Positions 13,935 to 16,736 of a stretch of DNA of 16,736 nucleotides are shown here, piece after piece; the first letter of the stretch is position 1, and every line of letters starts with the position of its first letter. The stretch is from assembly GCA_015487835.1 (NCBI GenBank), contig WFOY01000209.1, forward strand, positions 1-16,736, in the 5' to 3' direction. This DNA is from Aquificaceae bacterium. GTDB taxonomy: Bacteria; Aquificota; Aquificia; Aquificales; Aquificaceae. The notes beneath the pieces were generated by a model. The model made no database searches. It was not told where the DNA came from and worked only from the letters and a program-made list of their open reading frames with translations. The position numbers were made by a program, and so were the translations under genes.

Positions 13935-15137
13935 TCACCCTCCCTTCTTGAACTCCTCCCTCAGTATCCTGAGACCTCCCTTCTCCTTTATTATATACAG
14001 ACGCTTGATGCCTCTGTCCGAGTACAGGTCCGACCTGTAGGTCTGGGTGAACTCGGCCACGTAGTACTCCGCCTCCTCAGAAAGACCCCTCCTGAAGGCG
14101 AGTACCGTAAGGTCCTCTATATTGACCTCTATCCACCTCTTGTTCAGGATCACCCGTTTTTTATACCGCTTCCACTCCTTGAGACCTCCCCCCTTCCACC
14201 TGAACTTCTCAGAGTAGAGAGAGAGGAACTTTTTAAGATCTTTCTCCTCCCAGCTCCTCCTCCATGTCTCTAAGAAGGAAATAACGTCATCCACCTTAAG
14301 GTCCTTAGGAACCGCCTTGTATATGGCTATGAGCGTGTTTCCGGTTCTTATCCTCTTTGTTATAAACCTTAGATCTCTGTTGTTCGCAACCACGCATCCC
14401 CTCGTGCTGAAGGGTATCCTGTTCCTGTCAGCTTCGTCACTTCCGTGGACCCATATGCCGCTTCCTCCTTTGCCCAGCAGCCTGTCAACTGGGTTCGGGT
14501 AGTTTATAGCGACCGCTATACCCCCGTACATCTTCGGCAGCCTCTCGGGAGGTATGAACCTGGTGAAGTAGTAAATCCCTTCAGGTGTTCGTCTGTCCCC
14601 CTCACGCCACTTGTCCCCCCAGTCCTCACCTGTGGTCACTGGGTAGAGACCTGTCAGCCTCTTGCCTTCGTAAACGACCAGGTACTGGGACATCTTCTCC
14701 ACTATGAAGACAGTTCTCCCCTCGGGGTTGGCCAGTATCACCGGAGGTGGTTCGCTGAACCTTCTCCTCAGGATCTCCCCTATCGTCTCCCTGTAAGGGC
14801 CAGGCCTTGCCACCTTCCTTATTAGGTCGTTGAACCTGAAGTAGGAAGGGTTGTAGTAGGGATTCAGTTCTATGGATCTGAGGTAGCTATCCAAGGCACC
14901 TTCGAGGTCGTTCCGGCTCTCCTTGAGGATACCCTCCACGTACAGCTTTATGTACTCTGGAACTTCCACCTGAAGGGTCTCCGCAAGGCCCTTTATCAGC
15001 AGAAGGTCCAGTTCCCCAGCCTCACCTCTTAAGAACCTCTCCACAGACTCGGCCAAGTCTCCCCTCTCAAGGTGATCCGTGGTCGGCTGTGCTGCCGAGA
15101 TCACCACAAGGGCCAATACGGTAAGCAACCCCACCAT
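13935..15137 (-). CDS. Periplasmic L,D-transpeptidase-fold enzyme with NTF2-like C-terminus (Csd6/Pgp2-like)
   Basis: 400 residues. A signal peptide (MVGLLTVLALVVISAAQ) is followed by a helical, TPR-like N-terminal domain (about 45-125; LEGALDSYLRSIELNPYYNP), a YkuD/L,D-transpeptidase domain (about 140-275) and a C-terminal NTF2-like domain (about 283-396). The catalytic motif is intact: H231-G in WVHGSDEADRN and STRGC248VV, with Cys248 as nucleophile. TGEDWGDKWREGDRRTPEG matches the usual substrate-loop region. A YkuD domain followed by NTF2-like is the arrangement of Helicobacter Csd6 and Campylobacter Pgp2, L,D-carboxypeptidases that trim peptidoglycan tetrapeptides and set cell shape; ordinary L,D-transpeptidases lack the NTF2 part. 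Whether this one cross-links or trims cannot be decided here. Only a weak ribosome binding site is visible. It is followed by the OmpA-like gene. Confidence 0.87.
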   Translation of the reverse strand: MVGLLTVLALVVISAAQPTTDHLERGDLAESVERFLRGEAGELDLLLIKGLAETLQVEVPEYIKLYVEGILKESRNDLEGALDSYLRSIELNPYYNPSYFRFNDLIRKVARPGPYRETIGEILRRRFSEPPPVILANPEGRTVFIVEKMSQYLVVYEGKRLTGLYPVTTGEDWGDKWREGDRRTPEGIYYFTRFIPPERLPKMYGGIAVAINYPNPVDRLLGKGGSGIWVHGSDEADRNRIPFSTRGCVVANNRDLRFITKRIRTGNTLIAIYKAVPKDLKVDDVISFLETWRRSWEEKDLKKFLSLYSEKFRWKGGGLKEWKRYKKRVILNKRWIEVNIEDLTVLAFRRGLSEEAEYYVAEFTQTYRSDLYSDRGIKRLYIIKEKGGLRILREEFKKGG

Positions 15138-15156
15138 ATCTCAAGCAGATACTTTG

Positions 15157-15169
15157 AAATACGATATTT
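15157..15169. repeat. Short AT-rich inverted repeat in the divergent ldt/sensor gap
   Basis: AAATA and TATTT arms of 5 bp flank a 3-nt centre (CGA). It lies midway in the 42-bp gap between the L,D-transpeptidase-like gene and the PAS sensor gene, a place where a regulator could affect both. The arms are short and the gap is AT-rich, so chance is quite possible. TTTAAT at 15168-15173 on the plus strand, 6 nt before the sensor ATG, could be a leaderless -10. Confidence 0.25.
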
Positions 15170-15179
15170 TAATAACATA

Positions 15180-16736
15180 ATGAAAAAACACGACGTGCTT
15201 GAGAACGTCCCCGCAGCCATATACAGGGCGGCGGTTCAGGTAGGGGAGGGGAAGGTAAGCGTAAAGGAGATCGAGTTCGTAACACGCTGGATAGAGAGGA
15301 TAACCGGCTGGTCGCCCGAGGAGATAAAGCGTGACCCCGAGTGGTGTGTAAGGAACGTCCACCCGGAGGACCTTGAGGGTTTCTTCACCGAATGTACCAA
15401 CTTAGCCCAGAGCCATTCTGTCTTGGACAGGGTGTTCAGGTTCAGGAGAAAGGACGGTGGTTACGTTTACATCCACGATGTGCTCATACCCGTTTCCTCC
15501 AAGGGGAACGAGATCGAGGTGGTCGGTGTCTGGGAGGACGCAACGAGGGAGAGGGAGTTCTACGAGATCTTCAACGCCCTCGACACAGCTCCCGGTGTCG
15601 GTGTCATAGTCTACAGGGAGAAGATAGTTTACGCCAACAGGGCTGCCACGGAGATCCTGGGTTACACGGAGGAGGAGCTGAAGACCATGTCCATAGACGA
15701 ACTGGTAGCCCAGGAGAGCAAGGACTGGATCAAGGACATAATAAGGAGGCGTCTGAGAGGTGAGAAGTTCGAGACCACCTACGTTGACATACCCGTGATC
15801 ACAGGAGATGATAGGGTGAAGATCGTGTTTGCCTTCGGGAGGACGATCCAGTGGGAGGGCAAGCCCGCCGGGTTCGTGATGTTCGTGGACATGACCAAGA
15901 GGAGAAAGTACGAGATGATGTTCCACGTCCTTAGGGAGCTGAACAGACTGGTGGCCTCGGCCGCTGAGGAGATAGACCTCCTTAAAGAGGTGGGGAGGCT
16001 CCTCGTGGAGAAGGCGGGCTTCCGGATGGTCTGGGTGGGTGTCCCTGACTTGGAAACGGGCACAGTAGTTCCCGTTGGAGTTTACGGACACGACGAGGGC
16101 TACGTGGAGAAGCTGAAGATCTCCGTAAGGGAGGACGTTCCGGAGGGAAGGGGACCGACGGCCAGGTCCCTCAGGGAGGGCAGCATAGTGATAAACCCCG
16201 ACACCAGGACCAACCCGGACGTGGAACCCTGGAGGGAGGAGATGATAAGGAGAAAGTACTTCTCCTCCTGTGCCATACCCATCATGAGGGAGGGAAAGCC
16301 CGTAGCAGTGATAAACATATACTCCCAGACACCCAACATGTTCACCGATGAGGAGGTGGAGTTTTTAAGGGAAGTTCAGAGGGATCTCTCCTTCGCCATG
16401 GAGAAGATAAGCAGGGAAAAACACATGAAGATAATAAGTACAGCCGTCGAGAGGGCCCACGACTGGTTCCTGGTAACCGATAAGGACGGGACGATCCTTT
16501 ACGTGAACAGGGCTGTCGAGGAGATATCGGGATACTCCGCCGATGAGCTTATAGGCAGGAACCCAAGGATCTTCAAGTCAGGATACCACACGCCCGAGTT
16601 CTACCGAAACCTCTGGGAGACCATAAGGTCAGGTAGGATCTTCGAGGCCGTTTTCGTAAACAGAAAGAAGGACGGAGAGATCTTCTACCTGGACCAGACG
16701 ATCGTGCCCGTTAGCTTCGGGGAGGGAGAGGTCCGC
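15180..16736 (+). CDS. Multi-domain PAS-PAS-GAF-PAS sensor protein, 3' end outside window
   Basis: ATG 15180 opens a frame that stays open to the last base (519 residues seen). Domains: PAS1 about 10-122 (HPEDLEGFF, FRFRRKDGGYVYIHD), PAS2 about 128-240 (VYANRAATEILGYTEEEL), GAF about 250-410 and PAS3 about 415-519 (DGTILYVNRAVEEISGYSAD, then GRNPRIFKSGYHTPEFY). The GAF part (SIVINPDTRTNPDVEPWREE, FSSCAIPI, AVINIYS) is of the type common in GGDEF/EAL and histidine-kinase sensors; the PAS3 sequence is typical of c-di-GMP enzymes, so a diguanylate cyclase and/or phosphodiesterase output is a reasonable guess, but it is not in the window. No membrane helix or signal peptide is seen, so this part is cytoplasmic. 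No Shine-Dalgarno sequence precedes the ATG. Confidence 0.9.
   Translation, partial: MKKHDVLENVPAAIYRAAVQVGEGKVSVKEIEFVTRWIERITGWSPEEIKRDPEWCVRNVHPEDLEGFFTECTNLAQSHSVLDRVFRFRRKDGGYVYIHDVLIPVSSKGNEIEVVGVWEDATREREFYEIFNALDTAPGVGVIVYREKIVYANRAATEILGYTEEELKTMSIDELVAQESKDWIKDIIRRRLRGEKFETTYVDIPVITGDDRVKIVFAFGRTIQWEGKPAGFVMFVDMTKRRKYEMMFHVLRELNRLVASAAEEIDLLKEVGRLLVEKAGFRMVWVGVPDLETGTVVPVGVYGHDEGYVEKLKISVREDVPEGRGPTARSLREGSIVINPDTRTNPDVEPWREEMIRRKYFSSCAIPIMREGKPVAVINIYSQTPNMFTDEEVEFLREVQRDLSFAMEKISREKHMKIISTAVERAHDWFLVTDKDGTILYVNRAVEEISGYSADELIGRNPRIFKSGYHTPEFYRNLWETIRSGRIFEAVFVNRKKDGEIFYLDQTIVPVSFGEGEVR

Noticed and set aside
15402..16091. Minus-strand open frame of 229 codons opposite the sensor gene
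   Set aside because: It runs against a frame with clear PAS and GAF motifs, has no recognisable motif itself, and is explained by codon bias leaving the opposite strand free of stops.

Overview
The window looks like chromosomal DNA of a thermophilic bacterium, most likely of the Aquificota (Aquifex/Hydrogenobacter/Hydrogenivirga type). This is an inference. It rests on the heavy use of AGG/AGA for arginine and ATA for isoleucine, many charged residues, tightly packed and overlapping genes, and a hisF gene outside any his operon. The genus cannot be fixed from the sequence. No RNA genes, CRISPR arrays, insertion sequences or convincing rho-independent terminators were seen.

Region 1 (1-9132) is a type IV pilus or pseudopilus locus whose layout resembles MSHA (mannose-sensitive haemagglutinin) biogenesis clusters. 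A prepilin (partial, minus strand) has its own strong sigma-70-like promoter. It diverges from a plus-strand operon encoding a PilM-PilN (GspL/MshI-like) fusion, a PilO/GspM-like protein, a PilP/GspC-like protein, a lipoprotein secretin (MshL/PilQ/GspD family), a TPR protein with an MshN/GspB-like N-terminus, and a 695-residue protein that joins a prepilin N-terminus to four putative Ig-like domains. Convergent with this operon are a coiled-coil protein gene and a GspA/ExeA/MshM-type AAA ATPase with a C-terminal SH3-like domain. The extension motor (PilB/MshE), PilC/MshG and the prepilin peptidase are not in the window.

Region 2 (9181-11643) is a plus-strand run: an unrecognised helical 155-residue protein, a TauE/SafE-family membrane transporter, a four-helix CopD-like membrane protein and a compact GT9 (heptosyltransferase-family) glycosyltransferase. 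The last gene overlaps tail to tail with a minus-strand macro-domain gene, which is preceded by a 73-residue unknown protein gene (11575-12311).

Region 3 (12312-13144) is a compact divergent promoter region followed by hisF, which appears to be leaderless. Region 4 (13125-15137, minus) is a two-gene cell-envelope unit: an L,D-transpeptidase-fold enzyme with a C-terminal NTF2-like domain (a Csd6/Pgp2-like arrangement) and an exported protein with an OmpA-like peptidoglycan-binding domain. Region 5 (15180-end) is the first 519 residues of a PAS-PAS-GAF-PAS sensor whose output domain lies beyond the window.

The most notable signal is the prepilin/Ig fusion at 5369-7456. Its base composition drops from about 55% to about 33% GC (hand counts) just after a run of eight glycine codons. 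This suggests that the distal half was joined on as a separate module. The neighbouring prepilin also has an AT-rich variable part behind a conserved leader.
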